DNA from: Rhizomys pruinosus
Lineage: Eukaryota; Chordata; Mammalia; Rodentia; Spalacidae
NCBI GenBank assembly: GCA_009823505.1
Contig: VZQC01007061.1
Location: 928,223 to 992,222 of the forward strand
Length of the DNA: 64,000 bases
Reading direction: 5' to 3'
Part shown: one piece after another, positions 42,816 to 54,177 of the stretch
Position numbering within the stretch: the stretch's first letter is position 1
Layout: the number at the start of each line of letters is the position of its first letter
Made by a program: the position numbers and the translations under genes
The notes under the pieces: generated by a model
Database searches by the model: none
What the model was told of the DNA's origin: nothing
What the model saw: only the letters and a program-made list of their open reading frames with translations

Positions 42816-43272
42816 GCTACTGGACTCATGAGAACAGCAGGCCCCTCCAGGCCAGAGCTGGTCTGAGCAGCAGCCTGCAGCCCTGCCTCTGAGGGATGGC
42901 TCAGGACTTAGGTGCTCTGGCTGGGTGAGCTGCTGGGTGGAAGAGTCCTGGAGGCTGGCAGCCAGACAGTGTGGCCCCTCCTGCGTCTCCCCTGCCTCTG
43001 GCCTACCTCCTGGCCCTTTGATGCCTCCCTCGCCACAGACTTCAAACAGGCTGCCATCGCCTGCAGCCCTGTCCGCCTGCTTGCCATAATTAGAGCTCTA
43101 GGCCCCTTGGCTCGGCCCTGCTCTCCACCAGCATCGCTCTTCATCTCTCCTGGTCTCCTATTTTCTCCACATCTGTCTTCCCCTTTGTGGCTCTTGGTTC
43201 CTGGTCCTTGTCTAAATCAAGGACCCATTCTAGATTGGTACCTTCATTTCACTGGGTCCTACTTTCCCCAGG
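42816..43272. other. Copy A: unique block with homeodomain-type motif
   Basis: CATAATTAG at 43085-43093. Identical block at 61570-62028. Confidence 0.45.
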
Positions 43273-43660
43273 ATAGGGGCTGGAGAAACAGCTTAGCAGT
43301 TTAAGAACGCTGGTTGCTCTTGCAGAAGAAGACTGGAGTTCAGCTCCAAGCACCCACATAGCAGATAAAAACCATCTGTAGCTTTCAGTTCCAGGATCTG
43401 ACCAAACCCTCCTCTGCTGACTCCTCTTTTGACCTTCAAGGGCATTGTACAGCATGGGTGCACCTACTTACGTACAGGTTTTGATGCACTCATGGACATA
43501 AAATTGGAAAAGGAATAAATAGAGCTGGGTGTGTGGCACAAGCTTTAATCCAGCCACTTGGGAGGCAGGCAGGCAGATCCTCTGAGTTTCAAGGCCAGCC
43601 TGGTCCTACATATCCAAGCCAGCTGAGCCTACAAGGATCATGTCTCAAAAAGAACTCTCC
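43273..43660 (+). repeat. Copy A: B2 then B1
   Basis: B2 43273-43515 and B1 43525-43655, both with extra bases relative to copy B. Confidence 0.85.
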
Positions 43661-44524
43661 CCCCCAAAAAACTATGTGATACCAGTTTGAGTATTCCAGT
43701 GTGAGAGGCAACAGGAAAACTGATATCCACAGTGTGAATGGGCCAGAGCCCTTTCCCCTTCCCCTACAGCCCTCAGCACTGAGCTGCCTTCTTGTTCCTT
43801 TCCTCTCTCTCTTTTTCTTTGCCGCCCATTGTATTAATTTCTGAGACTCCCCTGCCTCCAATTCTTGGGTCTACTCTTGCTCCCTTAACTAGCAGGAAAT
43901 GGGGGACACCACCTACCTCCAGCCCAGGTAGGGAAGTAGGCTCAGGAAGAAAGTCCTCAGGGCTCAGAGGCCGAGGGGTGGAGATGTGGGGGACAGTGGC
44001 TTCTTCTGCCTTCCTTTCCAACACCACCCTGAGGCCCTGGGTTGCCATCTAGGGCCAGAGTGGGGCTGTGTGGGTCAGGTTTCCTGTTGCCCCTGCCGCT
44101 CTGAACCTGGGCTCACCTGCAAAGGGCTCTCTGAGTTCTAAGACCTGGCTTGATCCTTTCTCCTCAACAACTCTGGCCTGTTTCCCTGCCTCTGCCAGCA
44201 TGGCGGGACCTGTGGTCTGAGGTTGTTGGCTGGGGAGGAGGCTGGAAAAGTCGAGAGATTTTTTTTTTTCCTTTAGAAATCAAAGATTTGGGCTGAAGTT
44301 AGTTTGCTCACTCTAGAAAGCCTTGTTGGAGCAAACTTTTGCTGCAGGGAGGAATGGGGGCCCTTCCTGACACCTGCCGAGGTGGTTGGTTTCTGGGGAC
44401 ACAGAGCATTCACTCTAGGGATTCCTAGTGAGGACTGAGGCCCAGCCCAGGACTGGGGACCCTTCAGTTTGATGGGAAAGATAAGACGCATAGATTGTGC
44501 CTCTGAGCTAGAGCAAAAAGGTGA
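43661..44524. other. Copy A: unique DNA
   Basis: Near-identical to 62400-63262; no exon recognised. Confidence 0.5.
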
Positions 44525-45425
44525 GTGGGATGTGGTGGCATAGACCTGTAACCTAGCACTCAGAAGGTTGAGCAAGAGGATTGTGAGTTGCGCACCCTTT
44601 AATCCTAGCACTTTGGAGGCAGAGGCAGGCGGATTCTTTTTGAGTTCAAGGCCAGCCTGGTCTTCAGAGTGAGTTCCACCAGGACAGCCGGGGCTACAGA
44701 GAGACCCTGTCTCAAAAAGACAAACAAAACAAAACAAAACAAAACAAAACACAAGACAACCACTTATGGGGACCTCTGGTATTTATTTTAGCCAGAGGGC
44801 CTCTCAGGCTCTGGAGCCCCAGCCCTTGTGACATCCCTGTCACTTTTCTCTTTCAGCCTGTCTTCCACTAATGTTCTGGAACACTTACTCCTTGACAGCT
44901 CAGAGAACATGTAAAGAGATGCCCTAGTTGCCTCCCAAACCACTCAGCGTTTTTGTTTTGTTGTTGTGTTTTCAATTTTTTAAAATTTATTATTGTGGGG
45001 CCTGGAGAGATAGCCTAGTGGTTAAGAGGCGACTGCTCTTGCAGAGGACCCGGTTCAAATCCCCAGCACCCACATGGCGAGCTAAGACGTCCCTGTTAAC
45101 AACTCAAACTCAATTTCAGGAGAGCTCCAGTTCCAGAGGAATCCGAGACCCTCGTCTGCCCTCCAACGGCATTGCACGACACGGGTGCAACAGACCTGCA
45201 TGCAGACAGTACATTCATACACATACCAAAAATAAATAAAGTTTTTAAAAAAATTATTAGTTTCGATCTGGGCGTGGTGGTGCACACAACGCCCTTTAAT
45301 CCCAGCATGTGGGAGGCAGAGGCAGGTGGATCTCTGTGTGTTTCAAGGCCAGGCCTGCTCTACATAGTGAGTTTTCCGGCCAGGTGGGCTACAGGGAGAC
45401 ACCCGGTCCTCAAAAGACAAAAAAA
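44525..45425 (+). repeat. Copy A: B1, (AAAAC)n, B2 and B1
   Basis: B1 44590-44720, (AAAAC)n 44720-44750, unique 44760-44990, B2 44998-45245, B1 45265-45425. Confidence 0.85.
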
Positions 45426-45500
45426 ATCAATCAATCAATCAATAATCAATCAATCATCAATAGTGGTTGGGGGTGGGGGGGGGGGGGGGGGGGGGGTGTG
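45426..45500. repeat. (CAAT)n and G-run
   Basis: CAAT units to about 45462, then a G-run of over 20 bases, a likely error-prone site. Confidence 0.85.
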
Positions 45501-46110
45501 GGCTGGAGAGATGGCCTAGCGGTTGTAAGAGCGCCGACACCGCTCTTACAGAGGACCCGGGTTTCGATCCCCAGCACCCACATGGAGGCCTAGAACCTTC
45601 TGAAACTCCAATTCAGAAGAACTCCAGTTCCAGGGGATCTGGTTCCCTCTTCTGACCTCCGCTCTGACCTCCGCGGCATTGCACACACGGGTGCACAAAC
45701 CGGGCATGCAAACAGTAACATTCATACACATACAGAAATAAAGAAAATGAAAAAAATTAAAAAAAAGAGTGTGTGTGTGTGTGTTTGTGGGGTGTGATCT
45801 AATGGTATGAGTTTGGGGTGGGTTCTTTAATGTGTGTTTCTTGGGATCAAACTCAGGTTGTCAGATTGTTGGTGGGAAATGCTCTACCCACTGAGCCATC
45901 TTATCTACCCACCTTTTTTTTTGTTGCTTTTCACGTTTATTTATTTAGCAGGCAACTGTACAAATACTACTGCCAGGGGAGTTCAGAAGACAACTTTCAA
46001 GGTTGGTTTCCACCTGCTACCATGTGTATCCTCTGGGACTGAACTCAGACTATCGGCCTTGGCAGCAGGTACCTTGACCTGCTGAGCGGTCTTGGTGGCC
46101 CTCACTTTAA
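45501..46110. repeat. B2 (+), (GT)n and old B3-like copy (-)
   Basis: B2 45499-45760 with a long-subfamily insert, GT tract 45768-45792, then an old copy ending CTGAGCGGTCTTGGTGGCCC. Confidence 0.75.
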
Positions 46111-46122
46111 AAAAAGTTTATT

Positions 46123-46700
46123 TAGGCCGGTGTGGTGGCAAATGCCTTTAATCCTAGCACTTGAGAGGCAGAGGCAGGCGGATCTTTGGAGTTCAAGGCC
46201 AGCTGGTCTACGAGTGAGGTCCAGGACAGCTGGGGCTACGGGAGAACCGGTCTTGAAAAGACAAAAAAAAAAAAAAAAAAAGTTTAGTTGTTTAGTTTTA
46301 TTGTGAGTTCTTAAAAGAAGAACTTATTTATTTATGGGGCGAGAGAGTGGCTAAGTGTTAGAAATGCGTGGCTTCTTTTAGAGCACCTGGGTTTCATTCT
46401 CGACACCCAGTATATAACTCCAGTGCCATGGGATCCAGCAACACCCTCTTCTGGCCATGCAGTGCAGGCATTGCACACAGGTGGTGCACTTATATACATA
46501 CAAGGAAACAACGTTATACCATAAATAAAAAATAATGGCTGGGTGGGTGGTGCACACCTTTAGGTCCCAGCACTAGGGAGCTAGAGGCAAGCAGATCTCT
46601 GTGACTTCAAAGGCCAGCCCTGGTCTATATAGCGAGTTCCACCAGGCCAGTTGGGGGCTATAGGGAATCCTGTCCCAAAAAACCTAAAATAAATAAATAA
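46123..46700 (+). repeat. B1, B2-like and B1 copies
   Basis: B1 46123-46280, diverged B2 46337-46530, B1 46535-46690. Confidence 0.8.
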
Positions 46701-46704
46701 AACA

Positions 46705-46952
46705 TTTATTTATTTATTTTTGGGCTTTTTTAGACATGGGTCCTCCTATAAGCCCCAGCGACCTGGAACTCACTCTGTAGACCAGGCTAGCTTGAACTCA
46801 CAGAGATCTGCCTGATTAAATGTGTGCAACTACATGCCTGGCTTAAAGACAGTTCTTGCCGCTACAAATGGTTTGTTGCTGGGAATGGAACCTGGGTCCT
46901 CTGGAAAGAACAGAGTCGTACGCTTAACTGCTGACCATTTCTCCAGCCCCAG
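46705..46952 (-). repeat. B2-B1 dimeric SINE (indel-rich)
   Basis: B1 ends CTACATGCCTGGC, followed by TTAAAGACAGTTCTTGCCGC and a B2 head to TCTCCAGCCCC. Confidence 0.8.
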
Positions 46953-46960
46953 GCTCGACT

Positions 46961-47125
46961 TTTTTTTTTTTATTTTTTTTTTGGTCTTGTCAAGACAAGG
47001 TCTCCCTGTATCCCCCAGCCGTCCTGGAACGCACTCTGTAGACCAGGCTGGCTTGAACTCAAAAGAAGCCGCCTGCGTCTGCCTCCCACGTGCTAGGACT
47101 ACGTGTGGCACCACCACGCCCGGCG
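46961..47125 (-). repeat. B1 SINE
   Basis: Poly-T, TTGTCAAGACAAGGTCTCCC to CACCACCACGCCCGGC. Confidence 0.88.
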
Positions 47126-47151
47126 AGACTGGGTAAAATAGTGTAGTTTGA

Positions 47152-47470
47152 AATTGGGCTGGCAAGATGGCTCTGAGGGTAAGGGTGCTTGCCTCAAAGC
47201 TTGACAGTTTGAGTTCAGTTACTTAGCTTACATGGTAGAGGAGAAAACGGACTCCCACAGTTTGTCCTCTAACCTCTACAAGAATGCCTGCATGTACATG
47301 CAATGCATGGTTCCATGTGATGAGGATGGGGCAACATGGGGCAACACAACACACACAACTCAAAATAAAATAATAATAGAGTCTGCATCTCACTGGACAC
47401 TGCAGGCTCAACGGGACCTTGCTATGTAGCCAGGCTGGGCTCAATTTCACAGCAGTCCTCTTGTCCTGCC
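47152..47470 (+). repeat. Old B3 copy and B1 fragment
   Basis: GGGCTGGCAAGATGGCTCTG...CTCTAACCTCTACAAGAATG, then B1-like sequence read on the minus strand to 47470. Confidence 0.65.
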
Positions 47471-47547
47471 TGTCTCTCAGGGGTCATGATGACAGGTAAA
47501 CGAGCCCAGGGTGTAATTTTTTATTTTTGCTTAATTTATTTTAATCT

Positions 47548-47800
47548 CTTTTTTTTTTTTATAATATGTATTTATTTTTGTATGTGTAGGAATGTATTGT
47601 GTGCATGCAGGTCTGTGCACCCGTGGTCGTGCAATGCCGCGGAGGGTCAAGAAGAGGGTCTCAGATTCCCCTGGAACTGGAGTTCTCCTGGAATTGGAGT
47701 AACAGACGTTCTTAGGCCGCCATGTGGTGCTGGGGTTCGAACCCGGGTCCATCTGGCAAGAGCGTCGGTGCTCTTAACCGCTAGGTACTCCAGCCCCTGC
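47548..47800 (-). repeat. B2 SINE, long subfamily
   Basis: GGAACTGGAGTTCTCCTGG plus AATTGGAGTAACAG. Indel-rich. Confidence 0.88.
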
Positions 47801-47934
47801 GGTATTTATTTTAAACTGCAGGGCTGTTTGTTTTTATTTGGGGGGGGCTTATTTTTATTAATGTTCAGTTTTAAACAAAATTTCATAGAAAGATATTTTG
47901 ATTGTATTTTGGATCCATTTTTTTGATTGCTTGT

Positions 47935-48235
47935 TGAGATGTCTCATTATGTAGTCTTTTCTGGCCTGGAACTGGAACTCCCTATTAGACCAGCCTGGCC
48001 TCAACTCCTCCCAGAGATCCACCTACCTCTTGCCCCCCCCAGCCCGCTTCTCCAGTGCTGGATTAAAGGTGTGGCTAACCGCCCCCCAGCACATTTCCTT
48101 TCTTTCTTTCTTTCCTTTCTTCTCCTTCCTTCCGTCCTTCCTTCCTTCCTTCCTTCCTTTCTCTTTATTTTTGGTGTTTTTTATTTTTTGAGACAGGGGT
48201 CTTCCTGTAGTCCCAATGCCCCCTCAAAAGATATT
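47935..48235 (-). repeat. B1 copies and (TTCC)n
   Basis: B1 47935-48090, TTCC tract 48098-48165, B1 fragment 48185-48225. Confidence 0.75.
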
Positions 48236-48239
48236 TTTT

Positions 48240-48505
48240 TTTTTTAATTAATTTTTGTTTAATATTATTTAGTTTTGTAGGTGTTAAATGAATGTACTGT
48301 CCTGCATGCAAGTCTGTGGGACCCGTGTCAGGCATCTGCAGAGGCAGAAAAGCGTCTCATAATTCCCCTGAACGGGAGTTCTCCTGGAAGTGGAGTTACG
48401 AGGGTTGTTAGCTGCCTATGTGGGTGCTGGGGATCGAACCCCGATCCTCTGCAAGAGCAGTCCGGTGCTTTTAACTGCGCTAAGGGGTGCCTCCAGCCCT
48501 TCACA
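48240..48505 (-). repeat. B2 SINE, indel-rich
   Basis: GTTAAATGAATGTACTGTCC...CTCCAGCCC. Confidence 0.82.
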
Positions 48506-48527
48506 GAATATTTTAAAAATGATTTAT

Positions 48528-48750
48528 GGGAGCAGGAGAGGTTGCTCAGTGGTTAATAGCCCTGGCTGCTCTTACAAAGGACCTCAGTTCCAAGTCCCCC
48601 CCCCCAGCAGCACCCTTATGAATGGCTAACAACCATCCTTACTCCAGTTCCTGGGGGATCAGACAACTTCTGAGTAACATGGGCATTGTATGACATGGTG
48701 GGGCTTCACATACTGCCAAGCATAACACTCAGAGATGTAAAATAAAAATA
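48528..48750 (+). repeat. Diverged B2
   Basis: GGGAGCAGGAGAGGTTGCTC...GATGTAAAATAAAAATAAAT. Confidence 0.75.
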
Positions 48751-48774
48751 AATGAACAAAAATGTATTTTTTAC

Positions 48775-49062
48775 ATTTTTTTTTTTCATTTTTTTTTTTC
48801 ATTTTTTTTTATATTTCATTTTTGTATGTGTAGGAATGTATTGTCTGCATGCAGGTCCGTGCAACCCGTGTCGTGCAATGCAGCGGAGGTCAGAAGAGGG
48901 TTCTCGGATTCCCTGGAACTGGAGGTTTTTTTTTTTTTTTTTTTTTGGAGTTAAAGATGGTTCTTCTCCGCCATGTGGGTGGCTGGGGATCAACCCAGGG
49001 TCCTCTGCAAGAGCGGCGTGTGCTCTGTAACCGCTAAGGCCCCTATTTCTCCAGCCCCTATT
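48775..49062 (-). repeat. B2 SINE interrupted by a T-run
   Basis: (T8CAT)n-like tail, and in the body GGAACTGGAGG then about 20 T then GGAGTTAAAGATGG. Confidence 0.82.
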
Positions 49063-49465
49063 TACATTTTTAATGTGTATACATGTTTTTCTTTACTTCA
49101 TGTATGTAAGTGCACGCATGGTGCATGCAATGTGAGTGGAGACCAGAAGAGGGCATGGATCACCTGGGAGTGGAGTTAAGGATGAGTGGTCATCCACCTT
49201 GTGGGTGCTGGGACAGAACCCATGTCCAGGAATCGCTTCTGAACACTGAGCATGTCTCCCAGGTGGCTTATCCCTCACGTTGTCTTTTGAGCCTGGGTCT
49301 CACACTGCACCTCTGGCGGGCCTAGAACTCACTATGTGGCCCAGGCTGGCCTGGAACTCACTGTGCTTATTCTGTAGCCAAGGGTGTTCTTGAACTTCTG
49401 ATCCTTGGACTTTCACCTCCTGAGTGTTAGGATCATAAGCCTGAGCTACCAGGCTTGGCTGTCAT
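49063..49465 (-). repeat. Old B2 and B1-like copies
   Basis: Old B2-like to about 49265, then B1-like sequence to GAGCTACCAGGCTTGGC. Confidence 0.6.
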
Positions 49466-50060
49466 TTAGGTTTTGAGGAGAAAATATGGTCTTCAGCACA
49501 GGGGATGGGAGGGTAGTTGGGGGCCCCCATATCTGGCTCACTTCTCCTCGGCCCTTGTATTAGTTACTGTTGTGTCACCATGATCATGTACCTAGTTTAA
49601 AGGAGGGAAGGTCTACTTGTGCTCATGGTCTCAGAGGGTTCAGCCCACCGTGGTGGAAGGCAGAGGGGAGTAGCTCAGTTGCTGGTGGTGGGATTGTGTA
49701 GCAGGGACTGTCTACAGAGTAGCAGGTCAGGAAGCAGAGAAAAAAGCCAGCAGGTGCTGAGTACTTCCTTCAAAAGCCCACCCCTAGAAACTTTCTACCA
49801 GCTAGGCTCCACCCCCTAAATAGCCTCCTGAAATAACATCAACAGCTGGGAAACAAGGGTTCCAAACAGACACCTGTGTGAGACACTTCAGTTTGAAACC
49901 CTAACAGCTCACTCTCTTCTTTTCTGGACCTTAGAAGTCACAGGCCCCATCCCACCCTCAGCAGTGGAGAGTGGGGGATAATGGAGGTGATGGAGCTTGG
50001 TGGGAGGACTGGGGAATATACGGTGAGGGAGGGGTGGATACTGTAGTGCAAAGAACCACC
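49466..50060. other. Unique DNA
   Basis: No exon recognised. Confidence 0.4.
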
Positions 50061-50063
50061 AGG

Positions 50064-50910
50064 CCAAGTCGGAGAGACGGCTCCAAAGGCACTAGCTGCT
50101 CGCTCTTCCAGAGACCCAGGTTTGTTTTTTAGCATCCACACGGCACCTCATAGATAGCCATCTTCTGAACCTCTGTGGGCACCACAGGATTGTGGTCCAC
50201 ATGCAGACAGACAATTCTAAGGATCTGAAACCGCAAAACATGTCAGAGATGTAAAATAATAAATAATAAATAAATAAATAAATAATAAATAAATAAATAA
50301 ATCCCACTGGGCATGGTTACACACACCCTTTGATCCCAGTATTCTGAAGGCAGCTGCAGGGGATGTCTGTGAGTTTTCAGGCAGCTGGGGCTATGGGGAA
50401 GCCTGTCTCAAAACAACAGCAAAAATAAATAAATGAGTAAATAAATAAATAATAAATAGAGTAAATCTTGGGTTGAGGACTGAGAGATGGCTCAGGGTTA
50501 AGAGTACGGCTGTTTCTTGCAGAAGACCTGGGTTTGAATCTGAGTACCACATGGCAGCTAAACAACTGTCCATAGGTCAGTCGCCTAGGGCAGCTGACCC
50601 CTCTTCTGACCTCATGTCATTGCACAACATGGGTATAGTTATATACATGCAGGCCAATAGCTCTTGCATAAATAAAATACAATAAATCTTTAAAAATTTT
50701 TTAATTTATTATTTGTATTTTATATATATGAGTATATTGCCTACAGTTTTGCACCTGTGTCATGCAATTCCATGAGGTCAGAAGAGGCTGTCAGATCTCC
50801 TAGACTGGAGGTACAGACTAGTTGTTAGCCACTATGTGGAGCTGGATTCAAACGTGGAACCCCTACAAAAAGCAGCCATCCCTATTTTAACGATAGCCAT
50901 CCTCTCCAGC
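50064..50910. repeat. SINE cluster with (TAAA)n
   Basis: Old B2-like(+) 50064-50250, TAAA tract 50252-50302, B1(+) 50303-50415, AAAT tract to 50455, B2(+) 50470-50690, old B2(-) 50700-50912. Confidence 0.75.
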
Positions 50911-50927
50911 CCCCCAAAAGTAATTCT

Positions 50928-51215
50928 TTTTTTTTTATTTTTTTTTTTATTGTCCTTTTTCGAGAACAAGTGTCTCCCTATAGCCGCTCTGTCCGGGAAC
51001 TCACATTGTAGACCAGGCTGGCCTTGAAACTCACAAAGATCCGCCTCCTCTGCCCATCCCAAGTGCTAGAGGAAATAATTCTTTTTTTGTTTTTTTGGTC
51101 TTTCGAGAAGGGTCCCCCTGTAGCCCCAGCGTCCTGGAACTCACAAAGAATTCCGCATGCCCCCTGCCTCCCAAGTGCTAGGATGTAAAGGCGTGCGCCA
51201 CCACGCCCGACTGGA
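50928..51215 (-). repeat. Two B1 copies in tandem
   Basis: 50928-51075 and 51080-51215, the second ending CCACCACGCCCGAC. Both have indels. Confidence 0.85.
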
Positions 51216-52075
51216 AAGTAATTCTTTAAAAGCAAAAAATAACTACTAGGCCACCCCTGGTTCAGCCCAGGACACTAGGCTAGAGGGCTGCTTGTGAGGG
51301 AGATCCAGAGCACAGGAACTATGGAGTGTCAGGAACTCAGTAATTCCCAGGGATCCTTTAGGGCTGACTGTGGCCTCTAAAGCCAGGCCCTAAGTAACCC
51401 AGCAGAGCCAGTGGGTGGAGTCAGACTCCAGCCACACCCCCCTCCCATATCCAGCATTGGGACCTCCAGTGTATGCCAGGGCCTGGTAGGCCTCCAGGAC
51501 AGAAGGGGAAAGGAGGGAGGGTCCCCATCAGCATAGGGGCAGAGTATGCATTCATCACACTGATACCTTACTAGAAAGAGGAGGGGGATGGTGGGTATGA
51601 TCAAGATCATAGATCAACATTGAGAATTAACTGCCTCGCTCTCTTCTTGGGGGAAGGTCAAGGCCCTAAATAACCAAAAGCAGGCCAGCCCTTCCAGTTG
51701 GGGGAGGGAGAGACTTGGTGTAGCGTTATAGTTTTTCGATTATGGCAATGGGACCTGCGTCTGTTACACGTCATCCTACTAAGCTACGGCTCTGGGAGAC
51801 GTATGTGAACTAGATGGGCACAGTAGCATCTTGGGTAAGAACTTAAGTCTTGGAGCACTTTTTAGTTTGCACACTTAACCACCTCTCCCATTTGGAGTCT
51901 GTGGGCAAGGCACAGGCAAGAAGAGGGGGGGGGGGGTGTCAGTGTTTCTCCAGCTACAGGTGAGGAGACCAGAGTAGCACCCCTGAGGCTCAAGAAATGG
52001 GCCACATGGCGGTCTACACCTCAGCCTTGCTGCCATAGCTGATCCTGCCTCACCTGCCTTAGTTCTTTCCTTTTT
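51216..52075. other. Unique DNA, no indel-rich signature
   Basis: No exon recognised. A G-run lies at about 51926-51936. Confidence 0.45.
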
Positions 52076-52079
52076 ATTT

Positions 52080-52235
52080 TTTGTATATGAGTGTTTTTGT
52101 CCTGGAGTATATGAATATAACCATGCATGAAATGCTTGCAGAGGTCAAAAGAGGGTGGTCTGGAACTGGAGTTAACAGCAGTTGTTAGCGCCATATGTGG
52201 ATGCTGGGAAACTGAACCCAGGTCTTCTGCGAGAA
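52080..52235 (-). repeat. Old B2-like fragment
   Basis: TGTATATGAGTGTTTTTGTC...GAACCCAGGTCTTCTGCGAG. Confidence 0.6.
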
Positions 52236-52555
52236 CAAAGATGGGGCACGATGATGAGGGTCAATGGTCCTACAGGGAAGGGGCCCTGCTCGATAGGGGG
52301 GAGACTGCGAAGGCCAGGAGGAGATGCAGGCATCTGGGCTGAACAGCTGCTTCCTCTCCTGCTTGTTTTCAGCAGAGACGACTGGAGCTTGCTCCAACTC
52401 AGCTCCACAGTGCCCACTCTATAGGGGCCAGTGCCAGGCAGAAGGAAGGGGCTTAGGGCACACAGAGCAGGAGGCTATGCTCAGACAGAGAACAGCAGGT
52501 TAGGGCTCCACTGGAGTTCAGCTCAAGGAAACGTAATAGACCCTTGCCTTCTCCT
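52236..52555. other. Unique DNA
   Basis: Nothing recognised. Confidence 0.4.
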
Positions 52556-52605
52556 TACTACTACTACTGCTATTATTATTATTAATAGTATTTTATTAAT
52601 ATGAT

Positions 52606-52685
52606 TTTTGGTCTTTTTGAGACAGGGTCTACCTGTTGCTCTAGCTGGCCTGGAGCTCGCTACGTAGACCAGCCTGGCTTTGAAC
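52606..52685 (-). repeat. B1 SINE truncated at the N
   Basis: TTTTGGTCTTTTTGAGACAG to GCCTGGCTTTGAAC, then N. A (TTA)n tract precedes it. Confidence 0.88.
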
Positions 52686-52686
52686 N
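52686..52686. other. Single N truncating a B1 (contig junction)
   Basis: A minus-strand B1 (52606-52685) stops at the N and the sequence after it is not B1. Bases are missing or the contigs are misjoined here. Confidence 0.85.
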
Positions 52687-53504
52687 TCTCCAATTCTGGA
52701 AAGAGAGGCAAGGGCTATGAATGACAAATCATCTTCCCTCCTTCCTCCATCTCCAATGGACAACTAATTAGTGGCGCCACTGAATTCCTCCATTGGAATT
52801 CCTGGCAAAATCCAGAGAGATGAGTACAGTTCATGAAAACCAACTCCTGGATCCTGAAATTCTAGTCTCTCAGAGTTTGTCAGATACTAGTTGCCAGGGT
52901 CTAGGCAGCTGTGCATGACTAGTGAGACAGTGTCTCAAATGTCCTAACACAATCAAAATTTAAAAGTGGTTTGGTAATCAATGAATAAATGCAGTTTTAG
53001 CAACAAATGATATGGTCAACTTCCCTAGATTCTTTAAGCTAGATTGCCTGGGTTTCCACAATGGAATCTGAGTCAGATTCAAAAGGCATATTGTTGACAC
53101 TTTACCATATACGAGGCAGAGAAATGAGGTTATGCAGATAATTTCATTTTAGTTAAATATATTTTTTTTTCCTCCAGTTCCGGGCATTGAACATAGTGAG
53201 GCTCTGTGAATAGCTATACCCCAGACTCTTGTCTTTCCCTTTTAAATGGAGCAAAAGCCTAGAAAGCTCCCTCCCTTTCCTTAAAATTTTGGAAACAACC
53301 TCCAGGTCAATGCAAAACTCAACATATTTCATCTCTACCATTAATTTTATCTCTACCATTAATTTCATCTCTACCATTAATTTATCACAAATTCGCCATC
53401 TATTGGAAACAAGAGAGTGTGAAATGAAAACATTTTTCTCACTTTGCTTTTATGAGTATGAATAAATAAGTCTGCAGCTGTGAGCTTTGAGAGTTAAATA
53501 GCAC
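52687..53504. other. Unique DNA between N and copy B
   Basis: No exon recognised. Its right edge ends in ATGGAC plus T-run where copy B begins. Confidence 0.45.
53331..53384. repeat. 18-bp unit, three tandem copies
   Basis: ATCTCTACCATTAATTTC at 53331, 53349 and 53367, with one or two substitutions. Confidence 0.93.
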
Positions 53505-53511
53505 ATGGACT

Positions 53512-53749
53512 TTTTTTTTTTTTTTTTTTCTGTATGTGTATGAATGTACTGTCCGCATGCAAGTTTGTGCACCCGTGTCGTGCAATGCCGCGAAGGTCAG
53601 AAGAGGGTCTCGGATTCCCCTGGAGCTGGAGTTCTCCTGGAACTGGAGTCTCAGACGGTTCTCTGCCGCCATATGGGTGCTAGGGATCGAACCCGGGTCC
53701 TCTGTAAGAGCGGTCGGTGCTCTTAACCGCTAGGCCATCTCTCCAGCCC
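53512..53749 (-). repeat. B2 SINE, long subfamily, at the copy B left edge
   Basis: CTGTATGTGTATGAATGTAC to CTCTCCAGCCC. The right flank CCTTACCTTTCTTTT is present but its left partner is not. Confidence 0.9.
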
Positions 53750-54170
53750 CCTTACCTTTCTTTTGAGATAGGTCTCTCATTGAATATGGAACTCACTGAT
53801 TGGTTGGACTGGCGAGCCAGCAAGCTCCTGAGACTTCCTATGCTCCTGTCTCTGTCTCCCAGCACTGGGATTACAAACGAATGCTGCTTTCAAGGCCAAC
53901 CTGGTCTACAGAGTGAGTTCCAGGACAGCTGGGGCTACAGGGAGACCCTGTCTCAAAAAAAAAAAAAAAAAAAAGAATGCTAGAATGCTGCTCTGCCAGG
54001 CTTTTTCTGTGAGGCTCAAATTCAGCCCTCATGCTTGTACAGTTCACCCTCTGAGCCGTCTCCCTCCCTAGTTCCTACAATCAGGGTTTATTGAGCATGT
54101 ATTGTGTGACAGGTGCTGTCCTAGCCTTTTACCTATATCAATTTATTGTTGACAACATTCTGAAGTCAGG
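53750..54170 (-). repeat. Old composite repeat and MIR/L2 end (copy B)
   Basis: GAGATAGGTCTCTCATTGAA...CAGCACTGGGATTACAAACG, resumes TGCTGCTCTGCCAGGC to GAGCCGTCTCCCTCC. MIR/L2-like sequence follows from GGTTTATTGAGCATGTATTG. Confidence 0.6.
53889..53982 (+). repeat. 5'-truncated B1 with target-site duplication
   Basis: Starts at CAAGGCCAACCTGG, ends in an A-run. GAATGCTGCT lies at 53879-53888 and 53983-53992. Confidence 0.9.
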
Positions 54171-54177
54171 GCTGGTT

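Larger units (their letters stand above)
34660..45270. repeat. Large direct duplication, copy A (indel-rich)
   Basis: Matches 53505-64000 in order and strand, with an offset falling from about 18,816 (36.1 kb) to 18,753 (42.9 kb) through accumulated indels. Unique blocks match almost base for base; SINE blocks carry many indels. Confidence 0.93.
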
